12,628 nucleotides of DNA from Candidatus Hydrogenedentota bacterium (GCA_003552765.1 PUOI01000032.1:1-12628); one strand, 5' to 3'; shown: positions 1 through 7,348, counted from the stretch's first letter. Program-made: numbers and translations. The notes: generated by a model not told the origin, from the letters alone.

Positions 1-50
1 ACCGTGGCCGTGCGCCCGGACCTGTCTGCTCCCGGAATTTCCTTCACCAT
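1..50 (-). CDS. possible 5' end of a gene running off the left edge
   Basis: A minus-strand ATG at 50-48 opens a frame that stays open to the window edge (MVKEIPGADRSGRTAT, 16 codons). A GGGAG lies six bases before the ATG, and a promoter-like pair lies about 55-80 bp upstream at 103-132. No family can be recognised from so short a fragment. The plus strand is also open from base 1 to a TAA at 91-93, with GC-rich third positions, so the fragment could instead be the tail of a plus-strand gene. The call rests on the ribosome site and promoter only. Confidence 0.28.
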   Translation of the reverse strand, partial: MVKEIPGADRSGRTAT

Positions 51-102
51 CCTCGTCTCCCTCGCTCTTTCCCAGCACACCTCGCCATTCTAAAGAGATT
101 CG

Positions 103-132
103 ACAATAGCTAATTTTGTACCGTTTAGTCAA
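103..132 (-). promoter_or_regulatory. promoter-like -35/-10 pair at left edge
   Basis: On the minus strand TTGACT (132-127) and TATTGT (108-103) are 18 bp apart. They match the sigma-70 consensus at 5 of 6 and 4 of 6 bases. The stretch is AT-rich compared with its surroundings. Transcription would start near 96 and run toward the possible ATG at 50. This is sequence inference only. Confidence 0.38.
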
Positions 133-168
133 ATCCTTGATTGCGGGGTGAAGCCCCTCAACGAAAAG

Positions 169-228
169 AGCCAGTAGGGATAATCGAATCCCCTCATGCG
201 TGAGGGAATTCGGTCATCGCTACTGGCT
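169..228 (-). terminator. 60-nt nested hairpin behind the symporter gene
   Basis: The outer arms AGCCAGTAG (169-177) and CTACTGGCT (220-228) pair perfectly. Inside is an 8x8 internal loop, then an 11-bp stem with one mismatch (186-196 with 201-211) closed by TGCG. It begins 49 bp past the symporter stop. Read on the minus strand, the stem is followed by CTCTTTTCG, a weak U-tract. A smaller GGGG/CCCC hairpin follows at 145-157. The most likely role is transcription termination for the symporter, but the large symmetric internal loop is unusual for a plain terminator. Confidence 0.4.
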
Positions 229-276
229 CAAAGCGTCCAGCCGAGACGGGATCGCTTGTCGCAGGCTGTTTAGCCG

Positions 277-2181
277 TCAGCTATCCGCCTGCCCTTCGTT
301 GGCGGGATTGTCTTCGCCGGACTCGCCGGCGCGCCACATCGAACGGAGCAGCGGGATCAACACGATTAGACTCGCCACGAACAGGACCGTGAACACAATA
401 CCGGTCCCCCAGTTGCCGTAGAGCAGGCTCCCCGTGCCGAAGAGGGCGGAGTAGACCATGAGACAACTCACCACCCACGCCAGCATGGCCTGCGGCAAGT
501 TGTCCGGACTGCCGCCGGCGGATGCGTGGCGGCGGACCGGTTCCCAGCCAGGACCCGCGGGACGAACCCGTTCGTAGAAGCGGACGAGGGTTTTCCAATC
601 GGACGGCGGGGCGAGATAGGCCGTGGCGACCCAGGCGATGGTGGTTACAAAGACGGTGATGAGCAGGACCGTGTGGCTGGGGATGTGTAGACCTGCCGAG
701 CCATCGATGTTCGTCACCTCCCGAATGAGCGCCCAATCCAGCCAGGCGCTCGAGATCGTAGTAGGATCCAAACCGCGCATGTGCCGGTTCAGGAAGAAGA
801 ACCCCACCGCGATGGAGAACGAAACGGCCATGGCCACGATCTCGGACCACGCGTTGACCCGCCACCAGAACCAGCGCAAGAGGTAGATCAGCCCCGTGCC
901 CGCGCCAACCTGAAGCATGAGGTCGAAATTGGCCCGCGCCGTTTCCATGAACAGACTGACGCCGAAGGCGATGACCATCAGCGCAACCGTCACCACGCGG
1001 CCCATGAACACGTAGTGTTTCTCATCGGCGTCCGTCTTCAAGAACCGGCGGTAGAAGTCGTGCACGATGTAACTCGTGCCCCAGTTCAGGTGGGTGCTGA
1101 TGGTCGAGACATACGCCGCCAACAGGCCCGCCGCCATCAGGCCGAGGAAGCCAGCGGGGAGGACATGCAGCATGGCGGGATAGGCCATGTCGTGGCCGAC
1201 CAGGCTGGGATCGACATGCGGGAACATCGTCTCAATGTCCGCGAGCCGGGGGAAGATAATCAGTGAGCACAGCGCTACGATAATCCACGGCCATGGCCGC
1301 AGGGCGTAGTGCGCGATATTGAACAGCAACGTGCCCCCGAGGGCGTCCCGTTCGCTGCGCGAGGCGAGCATCCGCTGCGCCACGTAGCTGCCGCCGCCGG
1401 GCACCGCGCCAGGGTACCAAACGCTCCACCATTGGACGATGATCGGCATCAGCAACACCGCCACCACCAGCCCCCAGTCGCCGAAATCGGGCAGGAATTG
1501 CAGCGTCGTCGCCTCGTCCGCGCTCAGTTGTTCGACCATGCCGCTCAACCCGCCGACCTCCGGATGGCCCAGGGCATAGTAGGCCACCGCGATGGCGCCG
1601 GTCATGGCGATGCCGAACTGAATCAAGTCGATCACCATGACCCCCCACAAGCCGGAGGTCGCGGCGAAGATCACGTTGATGACGCCGCAGGCCAGCAGGG
1701 TCTGCCACATGGGCATGCCCAGAAGGACGTTGGCGATCTTGGCCACGGCGAGATTGACCGAGGCCATGACGATGCAGTTGAAGAACAGCCCGAGGTAGAT
1801 CGCCCGGAAGCCGCGGACCACGCTCGCCGCCTTGCCGCCGTAGCGAATCTCGTAGAACTCCAGGTCGGTGAGCACCCGCGAGCGCCGCCAAAGCCGCGCA
1901 TAGACGAACACGGTCAGCATGCCCGTCAAAAGAAACGCCCACCACGCCCAGTTGCCCGCCACGCCGTCCTGACGAACAATGTCGGTCACCAGGTTGGGTG
2001 TGTCCGTGCTGAAGGTGGTGGCCACCATGGATATGCCCACCAGCCACCACGGCGCCGCCCGGCCGGACGCGAAGAATTCCACGGTGCTGCGGCCCGCCCG
2101 CCGCGCCAACAGCAACGCGGGGATAAAGCAAACCGCGATCGACAGGACCAAAACAACCCAATCAAGCGTTACCAGTTCCAT
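277..2181 (-). CDS. sodium:solute symporter (SSS family)
   Basis: This 634-residue integral membrane protein is expected to couple Na+ entry to uptake of a small organic solute. About 13-14 hydrophobic spans are visible. The first is at residues 6-25, followed by the family-type stretch GISMVATTFSTDTPNLVTD at 49-67. The span around 345-370 carries AAYVSTISTHLNWG, with S359/T360 and S362/T363 where SSS proteins place the TM8 Na2-site hydroxyls. The length (600+) and the hydrophilic C-terminal portion ending in an acidic tail match the long SSS subfamily common in Planctomycetes-like genomes. A GGAG eight bases before the ATG supports the start. The substrate cannot be read from sequence. The neighbouring Gfo/Idh/MocA oxidoreductase makes a sugar, polyol or sugar acid a reasonable guess, but amino acids are possible. 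The family call is secure. Confidence 0.93.
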   Translation of the reverse strand: MELVTLDWVVLVLSIAVCFIPALLLARRAGRSTVEFFASGRAAPWWLVGISMVATTFSTDTPNLVTDIVRQDGVAGNWAWWAFLLTGMLTVFVYARLWRRSRVLTDLEFYEIRYGGKAASVVRGFRAIYLGLFFNCIVMASVNLAVAKIANVLLGMPMWQTLLACGVINVIFAATSGLWGVMVIDLIQFGIAMTGAIAVAYYALGHPEVGGLSGMVEQLSADEATTLQFLPDFGDWGLVVAVLLMPIIVQWWSVWYPGAVPGGGSYVAQRMLASRSERDALGGTLLFNIAHYALRPWPWIIVALCSLIIFPRLADIETMFPHVDPSLVGHDMAYPAMLHVLPAGFLGLMAAGLLAAYVSTISTHLNWGTSYIVHDFYRRFLKTDADEKHYVFMGRVVTVALMVIAFGVSLFMETARANFDLMLQVGAGTGLIYLLRWFWWRVNAWSEIVAMAVSFSIAVGFFFLNRHMRGLDPTTISSAWLDWALIREVTNIDGSAGLHIPSHTVLLITVFVTTIAWVATAYLAPPSDWKTLVRFYERVRPAGPGWEPVRRHASAGGSPDNLPQAMLAWVVSCLMVYSALFGTGSLLYGNWGTGIVFTVLFVASLIVLIPLLRSMWRAGESGEDNPANEGQADS

Positions 2182-2232
2182 ACCCTATCTCCAGAGCGTA
2201 TGGCAAGTACGGGATCACCGGACCGAGGAGCG

Positions 2233-2532
2233 TTACTCCTCTTCCTGTTCCTCCTCCTCTCGCTTTCCAGCGAGATTCCCGCCGATAAACTCAAAAGTCC
2301 TCGCGATATCCAGGAGACGGATCACTACTTCCACAAAGATCGCGAAATTCTGCGCGCCACTGGCTGGAGCCGGGGCTGGACGGGTAAGTACGTGCAGATG
2401 AGTGTTTCTTCGCATACGGGCCACCCTTTCCTGTAGTTGCGGTGTTAAATCGAAGCCGTTATCACACACTATTTCCAACTCATGGACTGTAACGAACTGC
2501 ATGGGACGCGAATTCGGGCAGCCTCGGAACAT
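2233..2532 (-). CDS. doubtful 99-residue hypothetical protein with acidic tail
   Basis: An open frame of 99 codons fills most of the 416-bp gap between the symporter and the oxidoreductase, on the same strand. No family is recognised. A hydrophobic patch (NFAIFVEVVIRLLDIA) is followed by a very acidic end (REEEEQEEE). GGAG just before the ATG could be a ribosome site, but it lies inside the arm of the hairpin at 2532-2567. A second Met is codon 11 (2502), without a clear ribosome site. Third codon positions look less GC-rich than in the neighbouring genes, and the acidic tail is simply a CTC/CCT-rich DNA run read in frame. It may be a genuine small gene or just leader DNA of the symporter. 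If it is not a gene, the gap holds only this ORF and two hairpins (2532-2567; a 6-bp stem at 2259-2274). Confidence 0.3.
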   Translation of the reverse strand: MFRGCPNSRPMQFVTVHELEIVCDNGFDLTPQLQERVARMRRNTHLHVLTRPAPAPASGAQNFAIFVEVVIRLLDIARTFEFIGGNLAGKREEEEQEEE

Positions 2533-2567
2533 TCCTCTCCAGCCGCGGAAGAGCGGCTGGAGAGGAG
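2532..2567 (-). terminator. 14-bp GC hairpin behind the oxidoreductase gene
   Basis: A perfect 13-bp stem (2534-2546 with 2553-2565, arms CCTCTCCAGCCGC and its complement), extended by a T-A pair and then a G-U pair, closes on a GGAAGA loop. It lies about 31 bp past the oxidoreductase stop. It is probably the end of that transcript. No U-tract follows on either strand, so it could also act as an RNA 3'-end stabiliser or processing site. It overlaps the start of the doubtful ORF at 2532. Confidence 0.42.
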
Positions 2568-2597
2568 AAGAGCGTCCGGACTAAGCAAGCCCGTGGC

Positions 2598-3962
2598 TTA
2601 CGTGGCCAGTTCGTAGCCCGCGCGCCGCTCGCGCTTGAGGAATTCGTTGCCTTCCTCGCTGTCGGTGAACCGTTCGTGGACCGGGTCCCAATGCAGCGTC
2701 TGGCCCACCTCGCCGACGTGGCGGATAGCGTTAACGAGGAAGCAAATCGTGTGCGTGCGCTGGGCGTATTCGATGTCCGCGTTGCACGTCTGGCGGTTCT
2801 TGATGCCCTCCACCCAGTTCTCGAGGTGGGGTTTAATCTCGTTGACCTCCAGCGTGCCGGGCCGATCGTCGCGATCGATGATTTCCTTGGGCTCGGCCCA
2901 AATGCGATCGCGGTTGATCTCGATGTAGCCGTCTTCGCCGATGAACCGCGCACCAAGGCCGGGCCCGTCGTCCGCGGCCAGGCCGAGGTCAAGTTCGACG
3001 CCGTTCTCGTAGCGCATGGTTACGCGCGCGGTAAGCCCCGTGTCATCCTCGCTCATCCAGTAATAATCCTGTCCGGTCTCTTCGGGTCCCGGCTCGCGAT
3101 CGTCCTCGTACTTGGTCACGCCGCGCTCTTCGTACGGCTCTTCCAGGGTGATCTCGACGGGCGTGGTCATGTCCGAACCGATTCCCCGTTGCGCCTGGTC
3201 GTAGCTGTGGGTCCCCCAGCCGGTCACGCCAAAGACTTGGCCGCCGGTTTCGTAATCGGTCCACTCTTGCCAGCCCTGGTGAATGTCCGAGTGATAGGGC
3301 CGAAGCGGAGCCTGATTCGTCCACACGTCCCACCAGCCAACGGTGCCGCCTTCGGGCTTGGGTTGCGCTTCGCGGTGGCCTAGCTCTCGAGGTCCCATGA
3401 AATTGGGGGCTTCCACTTTCTGGAGTTGGCCAATAGCGCCTTCTTGAACGAGGTCGCTAGCCCAGTTGTTCAGCGGGATGCTCCGCTGCTGCGTGCCCAC
3501 TTGGGTGACGCACCCGTGCCGGCGCGCCGTCCGCACCATCTGACGGCCTTCTTCCACGGACAAGCACATGGCCTTCTCGATGTATGCGTCGAGCCCGGCC
3601 GCCATCGCGTGCGTGGCGACCCAGCCGCTGGCGTGCGTGGTGGTGATGCACAAGGCCGCGTCGAGGTTTTCCTTGTCCAGCATCTCGCGGAAATCGATGT
3701 AGCTGGTCCAGTTCTCCTCGTGCTCTTCAAAAGCGCCGCGGAATTCGTCAATCCGGGGCTTGAAGCAGTCCGATATCGCCACAATGTTAAGCTCGGGCAC
3801 ATCTACCGCCACCCCAGTGACGGCCCAGCACCGGCGGCCCAATCCGATGATGCCGACGTTGATGCGATCGTTTGGGCCAGGCCCTTCGCGGCCAAGCGCG
3901 CGCGGAGACAAAATCATGGGGGCCAAGGCCGCCGTGGTCTTCAGGAATGTTCTTCGTTTCAT
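2598..3962 (-). CDS. Gfo/Idh/MocA-family oxidoreductase with Tat signal
   Basis: A 454-residue NAD(P)-dependent dehydrogenase of the sugar/inositol oxidoreductase superfamily. Residues 2-24 form a twin-arginine signal (KRRTFLK, then a hydrophobic stretch ending RALG), so the folded, cofactor-loaded enzyme is probably exported. The Rossmann fold begins at 34 with NVGIIGLGRR (glycines 38, 40, 42). A TTTHASGWVATHAM segment and the family EK pair (E129-K130) follow, but the usual third residue Pro is Ala131. GWGTHSYDQAQ (248-258) is the characteristic second-domain segment, and the C-terminal third matches the long bacterial-type C-terminal domain common in Planctomycetes-type homologues. GGGAG nine bases before the ATG supports the start. 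It lies upstream of and on the same strand as the sodium:solute symporter, which fits uptake and oxidation of one carbohydrate-like compound, but substrate and exact reaction are unknown. Confidence 0.94.
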   Translation of the reverse strand: MKRRTFLKTTAALAPMILSPRALGREGPGPNDRINVGIIGLGRRCWAVTGVAVDVPELNIVAISDCFKPRIDEFRGAFEEHEENWTSYIDFREMLDKENLDAALCITTTHASGWVATHAMAAGLDAYIEKAMCLSVEEGRQMVRTARRHGCVTQVGTQQRSIPLNNWASDLVQEGAIGQLQKVEAPNFMGPRELGHREAQPKPEGGTVGWWDVWTNQAPLRPYHSDIHQGWQEWTDYETGGQVFGVTGWGTHSYDQAQRGIGSDMTTPVEITLEEPYEERGVTKYEDDREPGPEETGQDYYWMSEDDTGLTARVTMRYENGVELDLGLAADDGPGLGARFIGEDGYIEINRDRIWAEPKEIIDRDDRPGTLEVNEIKPHLENWVEGIKNRQTCNADIEYAQRTHTICFLVNAIRHVGEVGQTLHWDPVHERFTDSEEGNEFLKRERRAGYELAT

Positions 3963-4117
3963 CGTAGTCTACTCCCTGTTCTGCTGTAGTCGGGGAAACG
4001 CTCCCTCACAAGAACACTAATGCTCTCTATGCTACATGATCGCGCCGCTCGTGTCGAAATGTTCGCGAGATCACGACGGGGCCGGGATCATGTCCCACGC
4101 ACCCGTGGACGAACGCC

Positions 4118-4669
4118 TCAAGCGGCGGGTTCTTCAACGTCCTCGGGCTCGTACAGTTCCTCAATATCCTCGGGTTCGTCCAGCTCCTGCTGGATTTGCT
4201 CGAAGCTCTCGTAGAGTTCGGGATGCTCCTCGAAGATCCGTTGCAGGTCCATCAGCCCCGCGTCTGGATTCTCCCGGAACACGTTAACCACGTGCTGGAC
4301 CATCTCGAACTCCTCCTCGCTCACTTCGCCATCCTCGAGCGTGCCAAGGACGACCGGAAGCGCCAGGACGCGGACCCATGGCGAGGCCTCGTCTCCCGTG
4401 GCGATGCTCACGAGTTCGTCATACGCGGCCTGGTATTCCTCCGGAATGTCCGCTTGCTCTCTCATGGTTTCGTAGTTTTCCTCAAGCTGCTGAGACGCCA
4501 TGTCGCCCATTGTGTCCAGACCGGTTCGGACGACGAAGTACATCACGACCGCGACCGCGATCAGTAACACCAGCAAGACGCCGCAACCTATCCCGCACCC
4601 CCAGAGCCACTTGCTTCCGCCGCCGCTCTGTTGTTGTTCTTGACCTTCGTACATGTCCGGTTCGTGCAT
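4118..4669 (-). CDS. single-span membrane protein with acidic C-terminal tail, unknown function
   Basis: I do not recognise a family. The 183-residue protein starts with a Gln/Gly/Ser-rich leader. One strongly hydrophobic span follows at about 23-47 (a WGCGIGCG entry, then VLLVLLIAVAVVMYFVV). Next comes a helical, charged soluble region (50-160) and a tail with two similar acidic units, DEPEDIEELY and EPEDVEEP (164-181). The start at 4669 is chosen because AAGGG stands nine bases before it. An in-frame ATG at 4687 adds six residues but has no ribosome site. It lies 147 bp downstream of the PNP gene on the same strand and has its own promoter-like sequence at 4766-4795. The codon pattern is normal for the window, so it is very likely real. 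A membrane-anchored scaffold or adaptor is a guess. Confidence 0.82.
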   Translation of the reverse strand: MHEPDMYEGQEQQQSGGGSKWLWGCGIGCGVLLVLLIAVAVVMYFVVRTGLDTMGDMASQQLEENYETMREQADIPEEYQAAYDELVSIATGDEASPWVRVLALPVVLGTLEDGEVSEEEFEMVQHVVNVFRENPDAGLMDLQRIFEEHPELYESFEQIQQELDEPEDIEELYEPEDVEEPAA

Positions 4670-4735
4670 GCTCTGAATCCCTTCCATTGCTGTGGCTTAC
4701 GCAGTGTGTAGAAGCCGCCGCCCTTTGGGCCCGCG

Positions 4736-4763
4736 TTCCGTTGCCAGCTCTTATGGCAAGGAA
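4736..4763 (-). terminator. hairpin between PNP gene and the small membrane-protein gene
   Basis: TTCCGTTGCCA (4736-4746) and TGGCAAGGAA (4754-4763) form a 10-bp stem with one bulged G and a GCTCTTA loop. It is about 55 bp past the PNP stop, so it could end the upstream operon. It also sits right at the predicted transcript start of the next gene. No U-tract is present. Confidence 0.3.
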
Positions 4764-4765
4764 GC

Positions 4766-4795
4766 AGTATACACGGGCCAAGGGGGGCATACCAA
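4766..4795 (-). promoter_or_regulatory. promoter-like pair for the small membrane-protein gene
   Basis: On the minus strand TTGGTA (4795-4790) and TATACT (4771-4766) are 18 bp apart, matching the sigma-70 consensus at 4 of 6 and 5 of 6 bases. The predicted start near 4759 leaves a leader of about 90 nt to the ATG at 4669. Confidence 0.42.
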
Positions 4796-4816
4796 CCACG
4801 GCGGGGACCGGCGCAA

Positions 4817-5530
4817 CTATATCCGGGCGAGACGGGGCAGCTGTTTCTCAAGAATCCGGCGCAGGCGTTCGGATTGGTTACGCGCTTGCTCGAGCACGTG
4901 GCCGTGGGACAGTGGCCCCGAGGCGCCGCACGTGTTCGTAATCACCGCGATCGCCGCGGCGCGCAGCCCGAGTTCCTTGCACCGTTGAAGCTCGGGCGCG
5001 GTGCTCATGCCCACGGCGGCGCCGCCTAAGCGTTGCAGTGCGCGGATTTCGGCGGGCGTCTCGTAGGCAGGGCCTGGAACCCACCAGTAGCAGCCCGGCG
5101 GCGTCCCGGTGTCGAGCGTCAAGTCAGGGTGCAGGCGTTCCGGGCGGCCGGGCCAATGGCGGAAGGGCCACGTCCGGACGGCAGCCACGGGCATCAGACT
5201 GCCCGCTGGAGCGCTGGCGCATAGCCCGCCCGCGGCGTTGGTGAAAAGGAAGGTGTGAACGCCCCAATCGCGGAGGAGGTCAACGGGCCGCGTTACGGCG
5301 GCATAATCGTGTCCTTCGTAAAAATGGAGCCGCCCTTGCTGGAGGATGACAGGGACGCCGGAGGCCTCGCCGTGGATGAAGCGCCCCTCGTGGCCAGGCG
5401 CCGTGGCGGAGGCCAGCCCGGGACAGGCGGCGAACGGCCAGCAGGCGTGGCGTTTCGATAGCATCGGCTCGAGGTCGATGCCCGAGCCGCCGATGATGCT
5501 TACAAGGGGCCGGGGCGTTAGGGGCGCCAT
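4817..5530 (-). CDS. purine nucleoside phosphorylase, trimeric (PNP/MTAP) type, shortened
   Basis: This enzyme cleaves purine (deoxy)nucleosides with phosphate to free base plus (deoxy)ribose-1-phosphate in the cytosol. It shows the family motifs in order: GGSGID (14-19), PGHEGR with the phosphate-site His47, GRLHFYEGHD (66-75, with the Arg, His and Tyr of the active site), TNAAGGL (97-103), VPGPAYETPAE (151-161), VGMSTAPE (173-180), ITNTCG (197-202, Asn199) and His209. Asn199 and His209 are the positions of Asn243 and His257 in human PNP. The Asn favours guanine/hypoxanthine nucleosides over the methylthioadenosine type. At 237 residues it is about 30-40 shorter than usual. The missing part lies between about 115 and 148, before VPGPAYETP, where homologues carry an extra helix. 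The gene overlaps the dgt-like gene by 13 bp and has no ribosome site of its own, so it is probably translated by coupling. Confidence 0.88.
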   Translation of the reverse strand: MAPLTPRPLVSIIGGSGIDLEPMLSKRHACWPFAACPGLASATAPGHEGRFIHGEASGVPVILQQGRLHFYEGHDYAAVTRPVDLLRDWGVHTFLFTNAAGGLCASAPAGSLMPVAAVRTWPFRHWPGRPERLHPDLTLDTGTPPGCYWWVPGPAYETPAEIRALQRLGGAAVGMSTAPELQRCKELGLRAAAIAVITNTCGASGPLSHGHVLEQARNQSERLRRILEKQLPRLARI

Positions 5531-6552
5531 GACGCCGGAAAGAAGACCCGCTGGTAGAGTTGGAGGGCGAAGTGATCCGTCATGCTGGCGGCGAAGTCCA
5601 CCACGTTTTGGCCGGGAAGGTCGCCGGGCCGCGGTGGGGCGATCATGAGGCTGGGCGTTTCCTTGAAATGATAATAGAGTTCCCGCAAGATCTTCTTCGC
5701 CTTCACCACCTCGGCCGAGATGCTTTCGCAGGGATAAAGCTCGGCATACAGAAACAGACGCAACGCCTGGGTGGCTTCCCGCACCTCGGGCGTCATGTCG
5801 ATGCGGCCCTCCTGGCTTCCCTCAATGACGGCCCGCACCATCGTGTCTATCCGCTGGGCGCTGTTCCGTCCGAGCGCCTCAAGGCAGTCCTGCGGCAGAT
5901 CGCTTTCGGTGATGACGCGTGCACGGAGGGCGTCGTCGATGTCGTGATTGATGTAGGCGATGGCGTCGCTCAGGCTCACCACGGCGGTCTCGCACGAACA
6001 GGGCTCGTCGGGCCGGTGTCCGTCCAAGATGGTTTTTGCGCGCGAGTGAAGCCGGATGCCTTCGCGGACTTCATGGGTGAGATTGAGCCCCACGCCAGGA
6101 TGCCGTTCCTCAAGGACATCGACAATGCGCAGACTCTGGACGCTGTGGTTGAACCCGTGTTCGTAGACATCGTTTAACACGGTCTCCCCCGCATGTCCAA
6201 ACGGGGTGTGTCCAAGGTCATGGCCCAAGGCGATGGCCTCGGTGAGGTCCTCGTTGAGGAAGAGCGCGCGGGCCGCCGTGCGGGCGATCTGCGCAACCTC
6301 GAGGGTGTGGGTCAGACGGGTGCGGTAATGGTCGCCCTCGGGGGCGAGGAAGACCTGGGTCTTGTGTTTGAGCCGCCGGAAGGCCTTGGTGTGCAGGATG
6401 CGGTCGCGGTCCCGCTGAAATACCGTGCGGTACGCGTGTTGCGGCTCGTGCGTGCGCCGTCCCCTTGACTCCGCCGCCTTTGCCGCCCAAGGGCTGAGCC
6501 ACGCGCGCTCGCGTTCCTCAAACGCCTCCCGCAACACGTCCGGCCCCGTCAT
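5518..6552 (-). CDS. dgt: dGTP triphosphohydrolase-like HD-domain protein
   Basis: A 344-residue dNTP triphosphohydrolase that splits dGTP (or other dNTPs) to the deoxynucleoside and tripolyphosphate. The N-terminal segment YRTVFQRDRDRILHTKAFRR (41-60) with KHKTQVF is the family hallmark. The HD metal site is visible as H82 (LTHTLEV), H111-D112 (GHDLGHTPFGH) and D196 (SLSDAIAYINHD). The length fits the shorter dGTPase-like subfamily, which often acts on several dNTPs and can be allosteric. It belongs to an overlapping train: its ATG shares ATGA with the stop of the phosphoesterase, and its 3' end overlaps the PNP start. Its expected product, deoxyguanosine, is a PNP substrate, so the two genes make a coherent dGTP breakdown or salvage step. 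Exact nucleotide preference cannot be read from sequence. Confidence 0.93.
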   Translation of the reverse strand: MTGPDVLREAFEERERAWLSPWAAKAAESRGRRTHEPQHAYRTVFQRDRDRILHTKAFRRLKHKTQVFLAPEGDHYRTRLTHTLEVAQIARTAARALFLNEDLTEAIALGHDLGHTPFGHAGETVLNDVYEHGFNHSVQSLRIVDVLEERHPGVGLNLTHEVREGIRLHSRAKTILDGHRPDEPCSCETAVVSLSDAIAYINHDIDDALRARVITESDLPQDCLEALGRNSAQRIDTMVRAVIEGSQEGRIDMTPEVREATQALRLFLYAELYPCESISAEVVKAKKILRELYYHFKETPSLMIAPPRPGDLPGQNVVDFAASMTDHFALQLYQRVFFPASWRP

Positions 6553-7280
6553 TTGCCCTTCAGCAGCCGCGCGGCCAGCTCGTCGGGAAGGCCGGCCTCG
6601 ATGATCTTGCGGCCCGTGGCCTCCATGTCGTACTCCACGCGCCGGAATTCGAAGGTCATCTTCTCGGTATCGAACAGGCCAAAAGCCGCCCGCGAATCGC
6701 GGTCCCGAGGCTGGCCCACGGCGCCGGGGTTGATGAAGTACCGCGCGTCTGGTTGAAGCTGATACACGGACACGGAGGGATCATATTGGATTGTGCCCTT
6801 GTCCGCGAAAATCGCCGGCCGGTGGGTGTGGCCAAAGAAGCACAGCCGGAGGTCCTTGCCGTTGAGGTGCTCCATCTGGCGCATGGCGTCCAGCCAATCC
6901 ACGATGTAATCGTCGCGGTTGCTTGGCGAACCGTGAACCCCCACGCTTTGGCAATTGAACCGGATCTGCTCGGGCGTCGCCGCCAACCACCGCCGGTTGT
7001 CTTCCCCGAGCTTCTCGTACTGCCACTCAATGACCTTCTTGGCCGCGGCCCGGAAGAACCAGGGATCTTCCACCCCGCACACGGCCGCGTCGTGATTCCC
7101 CATTACGGTAGGGATTTTGTACATTCGCACGAGGTCAACCACCTCATTCGGGTTGGGATTGTACCCCGTGATGTCGCCCAGACAAACGACCTTGTCGGGT
7201 TTGACTTTCCCCAAAGCCTTGAGAACCGCACGCGTCGCTTCCAGATTCGCGTGCAAATCAGCAATTACTCCGATTAACAT
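6549..7280 (-). CDS. calcineurin-like metallophosphoesterase, cytosolic
   Basis: A 243-residue binuclear-metal phosphoesterase of the compact YfcE/MJ0936-like type. All ligand motifs are present: ADLHAN (D8, H10), GDITGYNPNP (D36), GNHD (N62, H63), VHGSPS (H116) and FGHTHRP (H151, H153), followed by NPGAVGQPRD (184-193), typical of this subgroup. The frame is open further upstream to 7346, but the domain begins at MLIGVIAD. AAGGA is well placed before that Met at 7280, so the shorter start is used. The stop overlaps the dGTPase ATG by 4 bp (ATGA), indicating coupled translation. The natural substrate is unknown. A phosphodiester or nucleotide by-product of the neighbouring enzymes is plausible but unproven. 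Confidence 0.93.
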   Translation of the reverse strand: MLIGVIADLHANLEATRAVLKALGKVKPDKVVCLGDITGYNPNPNEVVDLVRMYKIPTVMGNHDAAVCGVEDPWFFRAAAKKVIEWQYEKLGEDNRRWLAATPEQIRFNCQSVGVHGSPSNRDDYIVDWLDAMRQMEHLNGKDLRLCFFGHTHRPAIFADKGTIQYDPSVSVYQLQPDARYFINPGAVGQPRDRDSRAAFGLFDTEKMTFEFRRVEYDMEATGRKIIEAGLPDELAARLLKGK

Positions 7281-7348
7281 CCTGCTTCCTTGTAGAGGCG
7301 CATCATGCGAGGGCGCACACTCCCTCGTAGCCAGGTGACTCGGCATGG

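Noticed and set aside
1..93. Plus-strand frame open from the window edge to TAA at 91-93
   Set aside because: Could be a gene tail, but 30 codons give no family, and the minus-strand start with a ribosome site and promoter is slightly better supported. Left undecided.
1309..2436. Long plus-strand open frame (375 codons) opposite the symporter
   Set aside because: Antisense shadow of a GC-rich gene: His/Arg/Gln-rich product, no ribosome site, no family, whereas the minus-strand frame is a clear SSS transporter.
2676..3383. Plus-strand open frame (235 codons) opposite the oxidoreductase
   Set aside because: Shadow of the Gfo/Idh/MocA gene, whose motifs are unambiguous on the other strand.
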